Of a stretch of 16,137 nt of DNA, positions 1 through 6,714 are shown piece by piece. Each line of letters starts with the position of its first letter. Position 1 is the first letter of the stretch. This DNA comes from Candidatus Adlerbacteria bacterium (GTDB lineage Bacteria > Patescibacteriota > Minisyncoccia > Phycocordibacterales > SBAW01). The notes below the pieces were generated by a model that was not told the origin of the DNA, did not search any database, and saw only the letters and a program-made list of their open reading frames with translations. The DNA is taken from positions 1 to 16,137 of the forward strand of contig CAIJVL010000047.1 in assembly GCA_903824155.1 (NCBI GenBank), given 5' to 3'. The translations under genes were made by a program, and so were the position numbers.

Positions 1-354
1 GACCGGCCTAAAACTCCCGCTTCGCGAACCGTACGCGCCAGCAAAGATTTGGCGCACGACTTTGTAGTGGTGGGACTCGACTCACTGCTGGGCTTTTTGG
101 CGGCCGCTGCCATTTTGTGGGGCCTTTTTGGCGCACCTTTATATATAGTATTGCTCGGCGCCTTTGCGGGACAGCTGCCTGATGGCTTGCAGTTTCTCTA
201 TTTTATTTTTAAACCGCGCTTTATGGTGCCGCTCCAAACGTTCCATGAGCGCATTCAGGAAGAACATACCAATATTGCGTATTTGGGCATCGAAGCCGGC
301 CTTATTTTGGTGGTACTGGCGTTGGGTATTTTGGGCGCTTTTATGTTAAAGTAG
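1..354 (+). CDS. Small integral membrane protein, 5' end outside window
   Basis: The frame is open from base 1 to the TAG at 352-354, so the gene starts outside the window; the TTG at 49 is only a possible internal start. The visible 117 residues contain two to three hydrophobic segments. Between them are a short motif reading LPDGLQFLYF (about residues 55-64) and an LQTFHERIQ stretch. I recall this arrangement (acidic LPD..LQ..Y, then LQ.FH) from uncharacterised small membrane proteins of Patescibacteria that distantly resemble the YdjM/DUF457 membrane-bound hydrolase group, but I cannot confirm family membership. The conserved His, Asp and Glu could be metal ligands; this is inference. It ends 38 bases before atpB in the position often held by atpI, but it has no AtpI-like sequence. 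Function unknown. Confidence 0.6.
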   Translation, partial: DRPKTPASRTVRASKDLAHDFVVVGLDSLLGFLAAAAILWGLFGAPLYIVLLGAFAGQLPDGLQFLYFIFKPRFMVPLQTFHERIQEEHTNIAYLGIEAGLILVVLALGILGAFMLK

Positions 355-392
355 GCGCATAGTATGAAATTACGGGCTGTCTTTTTTATTGT

Positions 393-1169
393 ATGAATAC
401 GGGCATTCATATATCGCTCTCGGCAGAGCGTTTAGGGACTGTGTTTGGCATACCCATAACCAACACTTTGGTGACGGCGTGGGTAGTCATCGCATTTTTG
501 ATCGTTGTCGCCTTTTTTGTCGGCCGCGCGGCTACCATGAAGCCCGGCAAGGTGCAGAGCGCGTTCGAACTTTTGTTTGAATTCGTGCTTGGCTATATGA
601 CAGAGACACTAGGCACACGCCAGCTTGCCGAGAAGTTTTTTCCGCTTATCGCGACCATTTTCCTTTTTATCTTTACCTCCAACATGCTCGACTACTTTCC
701 GGTGATGGGGAGCCTAGGCTTTACGCATGGCAGTGAATTTGTCCCGCTCTTCCGTCCTGTTAACACAGACCTCAACGTTACGCTCGCTTTGGCTATTATT
801 GTCTTTTTAACCATAGAAATATCAGGTATTCTGGCACTCGGCGTCTTGAAGTACGGCTCAAAATTTGTTAACTTGAAGACAGGCGCAATGGGGCTCGTCG
901 TGGGCCTCCTCGAAATCATCGGCAACTTGGCGCGCCTTGTTTCCTTTTCTTTCAGGCTTTTCGGAAATATCTTTGCCGGCGAAGTGCTTATCGCCGTTAT
1001 CTCTTCCTTTTTGCCGTACTTGTTGCCGGTGCCGCTGATGCTGTTCGAGACCTTCGTAGGCCTCCTTCAGGCGGCTATATTTGCGCTCCTTACCCTGGTG
1101 TTTATAAAGCTCGCTATCATGGAGCCGCACGGGGAAGAGGCACATGGCGGGGCGGAAGGTGCACATTAA
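393..1169 (+). CDS. atpB: F-type ATP synthase subunit a (F0 proton channel)
   Basis: This 258-residue protein forms the stator half of the membrane proton path next to the c-ring. It has about five hydrophobic helices. The diagnostic helix near residues 175-200 contains SFRLFGNIFAGE, in which Arg188 matches the essential Arg210 of E. coli subunit a. The last helix holds FVGLLQAAIFALLTLVFI. The C-terminus is an unusual soluble tail rich in Glu, Gly and His (from about residue 244). The ATG at 393 is the first sensible start; the upstream 38 bases carry no Shine-Dalgarno sequence and I see no convincing promoter there, so transcription may begin further upstream. It is the first ATP synthase gene and is followed by an A/T-rich spacer before atpE. 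Identity is certain from motif and context. Confidence 0.97.
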   Translation: MNTGIHISLSAERLGTVFGIPITNTLVTAWVVIAFLIVVAFFVGRAATMKPGKVQSAFELLFEFVLGYMTETLGTRQLAEKFFPLIATIFLFIFTSNMLDYFPVMGSLGFTHGSEFVPLFRPVNTDLNVTLALAIIVFLTIEISGILALGVLKYGSKFVNLKTGAMGLVVGLLEIIGNLARLVSFSFRLFGNIFAGEVLIAVISSFLPYLLPVPLMLFETFVGLLQAAIFALLTLVFIKLAIMEPHGEEAHGGAEGAH

Positions 1170-1209
1170 ACTTAATTATTAGATTGGTTATTAACAACAG
1201 TATAGATAT
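1170..1209 (+). promoter_or_regulatory. A/T-rich translation leader ahead of atpE
   Basis: The 40 bases between the atpB stop and the atpE start contain only eight G or C bases and no Shine-Dalgarno sequence. The c subunit is needed in many copies per enzyme. In E. coli a U/A-rich leader in front of atpE raises its translation; a similar role here is inference from position and composition. Confidence 0.35.
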
Positions 1210-1437
1210 ATGGATTTAGATTCAGCAAAAACATTGGGCTTTGCGTTGGTAGTGGGTCTTGGCGTTATCGGTCCGGGCATCGGTTTGGGCATTTTGGTAT
1301 CAAAGGCGCTTGAGGCAATCGGCCGCAACCCCGAGGCTGCCGGCACGATACAAACGACCATGTTCATCGGCATCGCCGTTACCGAAGCGCTCGCCATCTT
1401 CGCACTCGTCGTAGGGTTCATCATTAAGTTTACTTAA
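1210..1437 (+). CDS. atpE: F-type ATP synthase subunit c (proteolipid ring)
   Basis: This 75-residue hairpin of two membrane helices forms the rotating c-ring. Helix 1 carries the Gly-rich packing motif GLGVIGPGIGLG (residues 16-27). The polar loop is RNPEAAG (39-45). Helix 2 carries the ion-binding carboxylate Glu59 in VTEALAIF. Sodium-type rings such as Ilyobacter have Gln four residues after the Pro in helix 1 and Ser/Thr directly after the Glu. Here those positions are Leu26 and Ala60, so the ring should bind protons. The ATG at 1210 follows an A/T-rich leader without a Shine-Dalgarno sequence. Length is normal to slightly short for the family. The gene ends 31 bases before atpF. Confidence 0.97.
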   Translation: MDLDSAKTLGFALVVGLGVIGPGIGLGILVSKALEAIGRNPEAAGTIQTTMFIGIAVTEALAIFALVVGFIIKFT

Positions 1438-1459
1438 TGATGCAATATAAAAAGCATCA
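1438..1459 (+). other. Small hairpin between atpE and atpF
   Basis: TGATGC (1438-1443) can pair with GCATCA (1454-1459) across a 10-base A-rich loop, immediately after the atpE stop codon. There is no T-tract, so it is not a standard terminator. It could protect the 3' end of a processed atpE message, but a 6-bp stem can also arise by chance. Confidence 0.25.
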
Positions 1460-1468
1460 AATATAAAT

Positions 1469-1915
1469 ATGTCAGCGGTATTTGCAGCATTCGGCATTGA
1501 TTGGAGACTTCTCCTCATCGACTCGATTAACTTCGGGGTGCTTTTGCTTGCATTGTGGTACTTCCTGTACGCGCCGCTGACAAAGATGCTCGAGGCGCGT
1601 CGCCAAAAAGTCGCCCAAGGCGTTGAGGATGCCGATGCAGCCGCAGCCAAACTTGCCGACATCCAACACGAAGAGAGTATACTGCTGAGCAAAGCTGGCG
1701 CCGAAGCCGACGAAGTGCTGGCAAGGGCGCGCAAAGCGGCCGAAGAGAAAGGCCGCACTATGCTTGCCGCAAGCGAAGCTGCCGCAGCCGCATCGCTCAA
1801 AGAAGCCGAGGCACAAGCCGCAGCCCTTAAAGCCGAAGCTATAGAAGAGAGCAAAAAAGAGGTCGCCAAGCTAGTCGTACTTGGTATGGAGCGTTCAATG
1901 CAAGCAGGAAAATAA
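1469..1915 (+). CDS. atpF: F-type ATP synthase subunit b (peripheral stalk)
   Basis: The 148-residue product anchors the F1 head to the membrane. One N-terminal membrane helix (about residues 13-35, LLLIDSINFGVLLLALWYFL) is followed by a long charged, Ala-rich helix that runs almost to the end and has the heptad character of the b-subunit coiled coil (about residues 38-140). Length is a little under the usual 156-170. The ATG at 1469 is preceded by an A/T-rich stretch with no Shine-Dalgarno sequence. The stop codon at 1913-1915 is separated from the atpH start by one base, so the two are probably translationally coupled. Only one b-type gene is present, so the stalk is presumably a b homodimer. 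Confidence 0.95.
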   Translation: MSAVFAAFGIDWRLLLIDSINFGVLLLALWYFLYAPLTKMLEARRQKVAQGVEDADAAAAKLADIQHEESILLSKAGAEADEVLARARKAAEEKGRTMLAASEAAAAASLKEAEAQAAALKAEAIEESKKEVAKLVVLGMERSMQAGK

Positions 1916-1916
1916 T

Positions 1917-2174
1917 ATGCCTACCGCTCTGGTATATGCAAAAGCGCTTCGCGAAGCATCTCAAGAAAACGGGAATGCAAAAGCGCTCATCGCAAATCTG
2001 CGCGGCGCACTCGAGCGCCGCGGGCATCAAAAGCTGCTTCCCGCGATTGTAACCGAGTATGAAAAGCTCGAGTTAGCCGAAGAGAGAAGCAAATCCCGCA
2101 GTACCATTACTCCCGAGTCCGAACGCAATCGCCAGCTGCTCGAACTCTACCGCCGCCTAGTCTCCTCCGAGTAA
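1917..2174 (+). CDS. atpH: Short ATP synthase delta-like subunit
   Basis: The position between atpF and atpA and the N-terminal sequence (MPTALVYAKALREAS, resembling the YAKAL start of delta helices) identify this as the stator subunit that joins b to the top of the alpha3beta3 head. It has only 85 residues against about 175-180 in typical bacteria. It corresponds roughly to the N-terminal helical domain; the C-terminal beta-strand region that contacts subunit b is absent. The last part (SKSRSTITPESERNRQLLELYRRLVSSE, positions about 58-85, charged helix) ends 13 bases before atpA, leaving no room for a frameshifted remainder. I chose ATG 1917 over the in-frame start at 1881, which lies inside atpF; 1917 gives a one-base gap and begins at the family's conserved N-terminus. 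Assignment rests mainly on gene order. Confidence 0.75.
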   Translation: MPTALVYAKALREASQENGNAKALIANLRGALERRGHQKLLPAIVTEYEKLELAEERSKSRSTITPESERNRQLLELYRRLVSSE

Positions 2175-2187
2175 ATATAACTGAAAT

Positions 2188-3768
2188 ATGCAAAACTTCA
2201 TCGAACAATTTAAAAAAGAAATAGAAGGATTTACTCCCAGCAAAGCTCCTGCCAACACGGGTACCGTGCTTCGCGTGGGCGACGGCGTTGCCGAAATTGA
2301 GGGCCTGAAGGGCGCAGTGATGTCCGAAATGATCAAGTTTGACGTTGCGCACGGCAAGCCCTTACAGGATGCTTTGGAAACTTCAGCGGAAGTGTATGGC
2401 GTTATTCTAAACCTCGAAGAGGAGTCGGTGCGCGCGATCATTTTGGGCGACGCTAGCAAAATTGCCGAAGGCACGTTGGTACTTTCGACCGGCGCAGTGC
2501 TTTCTATCCCGGTTGGCGAGGCGCTGCTTGGCCGCGTGGTTTCTCCCCTGGGTGAGCCGCTCGACGGACAAGGTGCTATAAAAGCAACCAAACATAACCC
2601 TATTGAGCGCGAAGCATACGGCGTGATGGACCGCCAGTCGGTTAATCAGCCGCTACATACCGGCATCAAGGCTATCGACTCAATGATCCCGATAGGCCGC
2701 GGACAGCGCGAGCTTATCATTGGCGACCGTTACACCGGCAAAACGACCGTTGCAATCGACACTATTTTAAATCAAAAGAGCGAGCCAAAAGAGACGCGTC
2801 CGATTTGTATTTACGTATCCATTGGCCAAAAGGAGTCTAAAACCGCACGTATTGTGGGACAATTGCGAGAATTGGGCGCAATGGACTACACGATCGTTGT
2901 TAACGCAGGTGCGGCTGCGCCGGCAGCCTTGCAGTACTTGGCGCCGTTTGCAGGCGCAGCCATTGGAGAATACTTTATGGAGCAGGGCAAAGACGCTCTA
3001 ATTATTTACGACGATTTGAGCAAGCACGCCGTTGCATACCGCCAGCTCTCGCTGCTGCTCCGCCGCCCGCCGGGCCGCGAGGCATACCCAGGCGACGTGT
3101 TTTACCTCCATTCGCGCCTCTTGGAGCGCGCTGCAAAACTTAATAAAGAAAAGGGAGGGGGATCATTAACTGCGCTTCCTATCATAGAGACGCAAGAGGG
3201 CGACGTGTCGGGCTACATCCCCACCAACGTTATCTCTATCACCGACGGACAGATCTTTTTGGAGACTGACCTTTTTAACAAAGGCGTACGCCCCGCAATT
3301 AACGCCGGTATCTCGGTGTCGCGTGTAGGCTCTTCCGCGCAGACCAAAGCGATGAAAAAGGTTTCGGGCCGCATCAAGCTCGAGTTGGCGCAGTTTCGCG
3401 AGCTGGAGGCGTTTATGCAGTTTAGCCAGGACCTCGACGCCGACACTAAAAGGCGCATCGACACCGGCCAGCGCATGATGGCAACGCTCCTCCAAAAAAA
3501 TGGCGAGCCGCTGCCGTTCGAGCAGCAGGCAGTGGTAATTTACGCCGCCGTTAACGGTTACTTGGCCGAGGTTCCGGTAGCAAAAGTACCCGAGTTCGAG
3601 CAAAAGTTTATCGCCTTTTTGCAGGCGGAAGATTCTGCAGTCTTGGAGAGCATCGAGCGTGCCCGTGACATTGTTTCGCAAACTGAAGAGGAGCTTAAGG
3701 TAGAGCTCGGCAAGTTTAAAGAAACGCATCCGGATTTATTTCAAGAAAGTATAAAGGGAACAGTATAA
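2188..3768 (+). CDS. atpA: F-type ATP synthase subunit alpha
   Basis: This 526-residue non-catalytic head subunit (E. coli 513) shows the full family pattern. It has an N-terminal beta-barrel to about residue 100, a P-loop GDRYTGKT (179-186), Walker B region LIIYDDLSKHAVAYRQ (271-286), and the signature ISVSRVGSSAQ (375-385). Arg379 there is the arginine finger that reaches the beta catalytic site (E. coli Arg373). The C-terminal helical domain continues to LFQESIKGTV. One oddity is that the P-loop has Tyr182 where most alpha subunits have Gln (GDRQTGKT). The ATG at 2188 lies 13 bases after atpH, with no Shine-Dalgarno sequence. It is followed six bases later by atpG. Confidence 0.98.
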   Translation: MQNFIEQFKKEIEGFTPSKAPANTGTVLRVGDGVAEIEGLKGAVMSEMIKFDVAHGKPLQDALETSAEVYGVILNLEEESVRAIILGDASKIAEGTLVLSTGAVLSIPVGEALLGRVVSPLGEPLDGQGAIKATKHNPIEREAYGVMDRQSVNQPLHTGIKAIDSMIPIGRGQRELIIGDRYTGKTTVAIDTILNQKSEPKETRPICIYVSIGQKESKTARIVGQLRELGAMDYTIVVNAGAAAPAALQYLAPFAGAAIGEYFMEQGKDALIIYDDLSKHAVAYRQLSLLLRRPPGREAYPGDVFYLHSRLLERAAKLNKEKGGGSLTALPIIETQEGDVSGYIPTNVISITDGQIFLETDLFNKGVRPAINAGISVSRVGSSAQTKAMKKVSGRIKLELAQFRELEAFMQFSQDLDADTKRRIDTGQRMMATLLQKNGEPLPFEQQAVVIYAAVNGYLAEVPVAKVPEFEQKFIAFLQAEDSAVLESIERARDIVSQTEEELKVELGKFKETHPDLFQESIKGTV

Positions 3769-3774
3769 AGTATC

Positions 3775-4692
3775 ATGGCTGGATTAAAAGCAATAAAAAC
3801 TAAAATACGCTCGATAGAAAAAACTCAAAAGGTAACCAAGGCCATGGAGGCCGTTTCGGCTGCCAAAATGCGCAAGGCACAGCAAGCGGCTATCGCAAGC
3901 CGGGCGTATGCGCGCGCAGCCAGCTCAATCTTGGCGCGTCTCTCGGGTACCAAGCAGGCTACATATATGGCGCTTGCGGCGCAGCGTCCCGTACACAACG
4001 CTCTATATATAGTCATCACCAGCGACAAGGGCCTTGCCGGTGCGCTTAACTCGGCGGTGCTGCGCGCAACTGCGGCAGATATTGCCGCAAGCGGCCTTTC
4101 GCAAGATAACGTAAAAATTGTAGCCATAGGCCGCAAGGCTCAGGATTATTTTACCGCACGCGGCTACGGCATCGTGCAGTACTATCCAAACACCGATCAA
4201 ATTGAGTCTGGCGAAATGGAGCAGATATTGGATATTGCCGGCAAGCGTTTCGAAACGGGCAACGTAGACACCGTAAAAGTAGCGTATCAAAATTTTGTGT
4301 CTACGTTCGAGCAGCGCCCTACTTTGCGCACGGTGTTTCCTTTGAGTTTGGGTGAGCTGCAAAAAGTGGTAAGCGACATCGTGCCGGTGCGCGGAGTATT
4401 TGCGCATCCGGTTGAGCCGGAAGTAACGCCGCATGCATACAGCATTGAGCCATCCGAAGAGGATGTGCTGTCGGCCGTAGTGCCGCTCTTGGCAGGCATT
4501 TTTTTATATCACGCGCTTCTGGAGTCGCAGGCCAGCGAGCACTCGGCGCGCATGGTCTCGATGAAGAGTGCGTCCGACAAAGCAGTCGAGCTGACCGACA
4601 AATTTACCTTACAGTTTAACAAGGCTCGGCAGGCATCGATTACGCAGGAAATTAGCGAGATTACCGGAGGCATGGCAGCAATAAGCAGTTAG
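3775..4692 (+). CDS. atpG: F-type ATP synthase subunit gamma (rotor shaft)
   Basis: The 305-residue central shaft protein rotates inside the alpha-beta hexamer. The N-terminal helix (MAGLKAIKTKIRSIEKTQKV, then TKAMEAVSAAKMRKAQ) and the C-terminal helix (LLESQASEHSARMVSMKSA from residue 248, ending TQEISEITGGMAAISS) are the two conserved strands of the coiled coil. The middle (about 70-230) is the Rossmann-like globular domain, with ITSDKGLAGALNSAV near residues 82-96. Length is slightly above the usual 285-290. The ATG at 3775 lies six bases after the atpA stop. A GGGAA lies about 15-20 bases upstream, too far for a normal ribosome site. It lies between atpA and atpD as in most bacteria. Confidence 0.97.
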   Translation: MAGLKAIKTKIRSIEKTQKVTKAMEAVSAAKMRKAQQAAIASRAYARAASSILARLSGTKQATYMALAAQRPVHNALYIVITSDKGLAGALNSAVLRATAADIAASGLSQDNVKIVAIGRKAQDYFTARGYGIVQYYPNTDQIESGEMEQILDIAGKRFETGNVDTVKVAYQNFVSTFEQRPTLRTVFPLSLGELQKVVSDIVPVRGVFAHPVEPEVTPHAYSIEPSEEDVLSAVVPLLAGIFLYHALLESQASEHSARMVSMKSASDKAVELTDKFTLQFNKARQASITQEISEITGGMAAISS

Positions 4693-4710
4693 ACGTAAAA
4701 ATAAAATTAT

Positions 4711-6081
4711 ATGAAAGGAGAAATTAAACAAATCATCGGTCCAGTCGTCGACGTCTACTTTGCAGGCGAGAAACTGCCTGCAATCCGCAATGCGCTCATT
4801 ACATCTGTTGCGGGGAGGAAAATCGTTTTGGAAGTAGCCCAGCACGTGGGCCTCGGCCGCGTACGTGCTATTGCGCTCCAGGACACTTCGGGCCTTACCC
4901 GCGGCGCAGAAGTAAGCGACACCGGCTCGCCGGTTACCGTACCGGTAGGTGAGTCATCACTCGGCCGCCTCTTTAACGTAATTGGCGAACCTATCGACGG
5001 CAAACCTGCAAACAAAGACGCGCCGCGCCTGCCGATCCATCGTGACCCTCCTCCTTTTAAAGATCAGCGCACCAAAGCTGAAGTGTTTGAAACGGGCATC
5101 AAGTCCATCGACTTGCTCGCGCCGTTTATCCGCGGCGGCAAGGTAGGCCTCTTTGGCGGTGCAGGTGTAGGCAAGACGGTGCTCATGCAAGAATTGATCC
5201 ACAACGTGGCTAAAGAGCACGGCGGCTACTCAGTGTTTGCCGGCGTCGGCGAGCGCGTGCGCGAAGGTAACGACCTCTACCACGAAATGAGCGAGTCCGG
5301 CGTTATCGACAAAATGGCGCTCGTGTTCGGCCAAATGAACGAGGTGCCCGGCGCACGCGCACGCGTGGCGCTATCAGGCCTAACCATGGCCGAGTATTTC
5401 CGTGATGAAATGGGCAAGGACGTACTCCTATTTATCGACAACATCTTCCGCTTTGTGCAGGCAGGCTCCGAGGTATCCTCATTGCTCGGCCGTGTGCCGT
5501 CGGCAGTGGGTTACCAGCCAACTCTCGCCGAGGAAATGGGCGGTCTGCAAGAGCGCATCACCTCAACTAAAAAAGGCTCTATCACCTCGGTACAGGCCAT
5601 CTACGTGCCGGCCGACGACTTGACCGACCCGGCGCCTGCAACAACCTTTGCCCACTTGGACTCCACAATCGTGCTTACGCGCGAGCTTGCGTCGCTTGGT
5701 ATCTTCCCGGCAGTCGACCCGCTTGGCTCAAACTCGACCGCGCTTACGCCCGATATTGTCGGCGAAGAGCACTACCAGGTAGCGCTCGAAACAAAGCAGG
5801 TGCTGCAGCGCTATAAAGACTTGCAGGACATCATCGCCATCTTGGGTATTGAGGAATTGTCGGATGAAGACAAACAGATAGTGTACCGCGCGCGCAAAAT
5901 ACAGCGCTTCCTTTCGCAGCCGGTGCACGTGGCCGAAGTATTTTCGGGCATCCCGGGCGTGTACGTGCCGGTTGCCGAAACCATTCGCAGCTTTAAAGAA
6001 ATTTTGGCAGGCAAGCACGACGATAAGCCAGAGAGCACCTTTTACATGAAGGGCTCCATTGATACCGTTAAGGCAGAATAA
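4711..6081 (+). CDS. atpD: F-type ATP synthase subunit beta (catalytic)
   Basis: This 456-residue catalytic subunit makes or hydrolyses ATP. Visible elements are the P-loop GGAGVGKT (149-156), the catalytic Glu181-Arg182 in GERVREG, Walker B LLFIDNIFRF (239-248), and a DELSEED-type lever EELSDEDK (381-388) that pushes on gamma. The adenine-pocket region is VYVPVAETIRSFKEIL. Length is close to the family norm of 460-470. The ATG at 4711 has no upstream Shine-Dalgarno sequence; curiously an AAAGGAG lies just inside the gene, codons 2-4. Glycine is encoded almost entirely by GGC/GGT, typical of a highly expressed gene in this genome. It is followed by a strong hairpin before atpC. Confidence 0.98.
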   Translation: MKGEIKQIIGPVVDVYFAGEKLPAIRNALITSVAGRKIVLEVAQHVGLGRVRAIALQDTSGLTRGAEVSDTGSPVTVPVGESSLGRLFNVIGEPIDGKPANKDAPRLPIHRDPPPFKDQRTKAEVFETGIKSIDLLAPFIRGGKVGLFGGAGVGKTVLMQELIHNVAKEHGGYSVFAGVGERVREGNDLYHEMSESGVIDKMALVFGQMNEVPGARARVALSGLTMAEYFRDEMGKDVLLFIDNIFRFVQAGSEVSSLLGRVPSAVGYQPTLAEEMGGLQERITSTKKGSITSVQAIYVPADDLTDPAPATTFAHLDSTIVLTRELASLGIFPAVDPLGSNSTALTPDIVGEEHYQVALETKQVLQRYKDLQDIIAILGIEELSDEDKQIVYRARKIQRFLSQPVHVAEVFSGIPGVYVPVAETIRSFKEILAGKHDDKPESTFYMKGSIDTVKAE

Positions 6082-6086
6082 AAAGT

Positions 6087-6135
6087 AACCGAGGACCGAC
6101 CTTGGAGAGCCTTGAGCTAAGGTCGGTCCTCGGTT
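6087..6135 (+). other. 17-bp intercistronic hairpin between atpD and atpC
   Basis: Bases 6087-6103 are perfectly complementary in inverted order to 6119-6135, with a 15-base loop whose ends could add a G-U and a G-C pair. It starts five bases after the atpD stop and ends eight bases before the atpC ATG. After the stem only TTTC follows, so it is not a classical intrinsic terminator. It could act as an mRNA processing or stability barrier, or a partial attenuator, that sets epsilon below beta. That role is inference; the structure itself is plain in the sequence. Confidence 0.75.
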
Positions 6136-6143
6136 TCAAAAAT

Positions 6144-6383
6144 ATGAAATTAGTAATAGCAAAAGTTGATCAAGTGTACTACGACGGCGAATGCCAGTCG
6201 GTCACTTTGCCGGGCGCGGCCGGCGAGCTCACCGTGCTTGGCCACCACGAGCCGCTCATTACCACCCTTAAAGAGGGGATAATAACTGTCCGCGCTGCCA
6301 ATTTGGAAAACGGCCAGATAACCTTCCCAATTACCAAAGGCCTCTTAGAGGTCCGCTCCGACGGCGCAACGGTGATTCTGTAA
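6144..6383 (+). CDS. atpC: ATP synthase epsilon subunit, beta-sandwich domain only
   Basis: The 79-residue product matches the N-terminal beta-sandwich of epsilon, which sits at the foot of gamma on the c-ring. Typical elements are KVDQVYYDGECQSVTLPGAAGELTVLGHHEPL (about residues 7-38) and the ending GLLEVRSDGATVIL. Usual epsilon subunits have 130-140 residues, with a C-terminal helical hairpin that can insert into the head and block ATP hydrolysis. Here the protein stops at the end of the sandwich. The start is ATG 6144, which begins directly at the conserved MKLVIAKV. An in-frame TTG at 6102 would run through the intercistronic hairpin and is unlikely. There is no Shine-Dalgarno sequence. 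A hairpin terminator starts eight bases after the stop. Confidence 0.92.
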   Translation: MKLVIAKVDQVYYDGECQSVTLPGAAGELTVLGHHEPLITTLKEGIITVRAANLENGQITFPITKGLLEVRSDGATVIL

Positions 6384-6390
6384 AAAGAAA

Positions 6391-6421
6391 ACCCACCGAA
6401 ATGGGTTTCCATTTGGTGGGT
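6391..6421. terminator. Hairpin terminator between convergent atpC and the minus-strand regulator
   Basis: The arms 6391-6404 and 6409-6421 form a 13-bp stem with one bulged G and a GTTT loop. Read on the minus strand, the stem is followed by TTTTCTTTTT, a good intrinsic terminator for the gene ending at 6423. On the plus strand the stem follows atpC but lacks a T-tract, so termination of the ATP synthase transcript there may be weaker. Confidence 0.8.
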
Positions 6422-6422
6422 G

Positions 6423-6653
6423 TTATCCGCAAGCGAGCGCGACTTCGGTGTCCATGTCGATATGTCCGCTGATGTACATGATCAGGCCGCGAGACCGCAT
6501 TTCTTCAAGGTGCTGTATGACACCTTCGTCAAACTGTACCTCTTTGCCGATCTCCCTGACGGTTAGCCTTTTGAAAGGCGATTCTTCGATCGCGTGGACC
6601 ACCGCTTTGTCGATACTGAGGTCAACGACCGCATCAATAAAACCAAGCATCAT
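6423..6653 (-). CDS. Small winged-helix-like DNA-binding protein
   Basis: This 76-residue protein has no membrane segment. Residues 15-60 look like a winged helix-turn-helix: an opening helix DKAVVHAIEES, a second helix LTVREIGKEV (30-39), a recognition-type helix FDEGVIQHLEEMRSRG (41-56) and a strand-turn-strand (GLIMYISGHIDMD). This resembles small MarR/ArsR-type folds, but I recognise no specific family. The start ATG at 6651-6653 is supported by AAGGGG seven bases upstream; a second in-frame ATG follows directly. A consensus promoter lies at 6686-6714 and a terminator begins one base after the stop, so it is a monocistronic unit. An imperfect palindrome in its promoter spacer would fit autorepression (inference). 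It is one of two genes here with a clear ribosome binding site. Confidence 0.7.
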   Translation of the reverse strand: MMLGFIDAVVDLSIDKAVVHAIEESPFKRLTVREIGKEVQFDEGVIQHLEEMRSRGLIMYISGHIDMDTEVALACG

Positions 6654-6660
6654 GATTTTT

Positions 6661-6666
6661 CCCCTT
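6661..6666 (-). promoter_or_regulatory. Shine-Dalgarno site of the winged-helix-like gene
   Basis: AAGGGG on the minus strand ends seven bases before the ATG at 6653 and favours that start over the next in-frame ATG. It is notable because nearly all plus-strand genes here lack such a site. Confidence 0.6.
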
Positions 6667-6685
6667 GTAAGAACAGTGTGTAACT

Positions 6686-6714
6686 ACTATACTCTTAAAT
6701 ACAGTATTTGTCAA
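6686..6714 (-). promoter_or_regulatory. Consensus sigma-70 promoter, minus strand
   Basis: TTGACA (6709-6714, minus strand) and TATAGT (6686-6691) are separated by exactly 17 bases. Transcription should start near 6679, giving a leader of about 26 bases with a Shine-Dalgarno site in front of the winged-helix-like gene. Confidence 0.8.
6689..6707. promoter_or_regulatory. Imperfect palindrome in the promoter spacer, possible operator
   Basis: A 19-base element begins ATACT and ends AGTAT with further partial symmetry inside. It overlaps the -10 box and spacer of the minus-strand promoter. A repressor bound here would block that promoter. The adjacent winged-helix-like protein is the obvious candidate binder; this is inference. 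Confidence 0.35.

Noticed and set aside
1210..1437. Sodium-coupled c-ring
   Set aside because: The Gln in helix 1 and the Ser/Thr after the ion-binding Glu are missing (Leu26 and Ala60), so a proton ring is more likely.
1300..1869. 189-residue minus-strand open frame opposite atpE/atpF
   Set aside because: It is an Ala/Ser-rich shadow of the Ala-rich atpF coiled coil, with no family features and no own signals.
6102..6143. Upstream in-frame TTG start for atpC
   Set aside because: It would translate through the right arm of the strong intercistronic hairpin and adds 14 residues unlike epsilon; ATG 6144 begins at the conserved MKLVIAKV.
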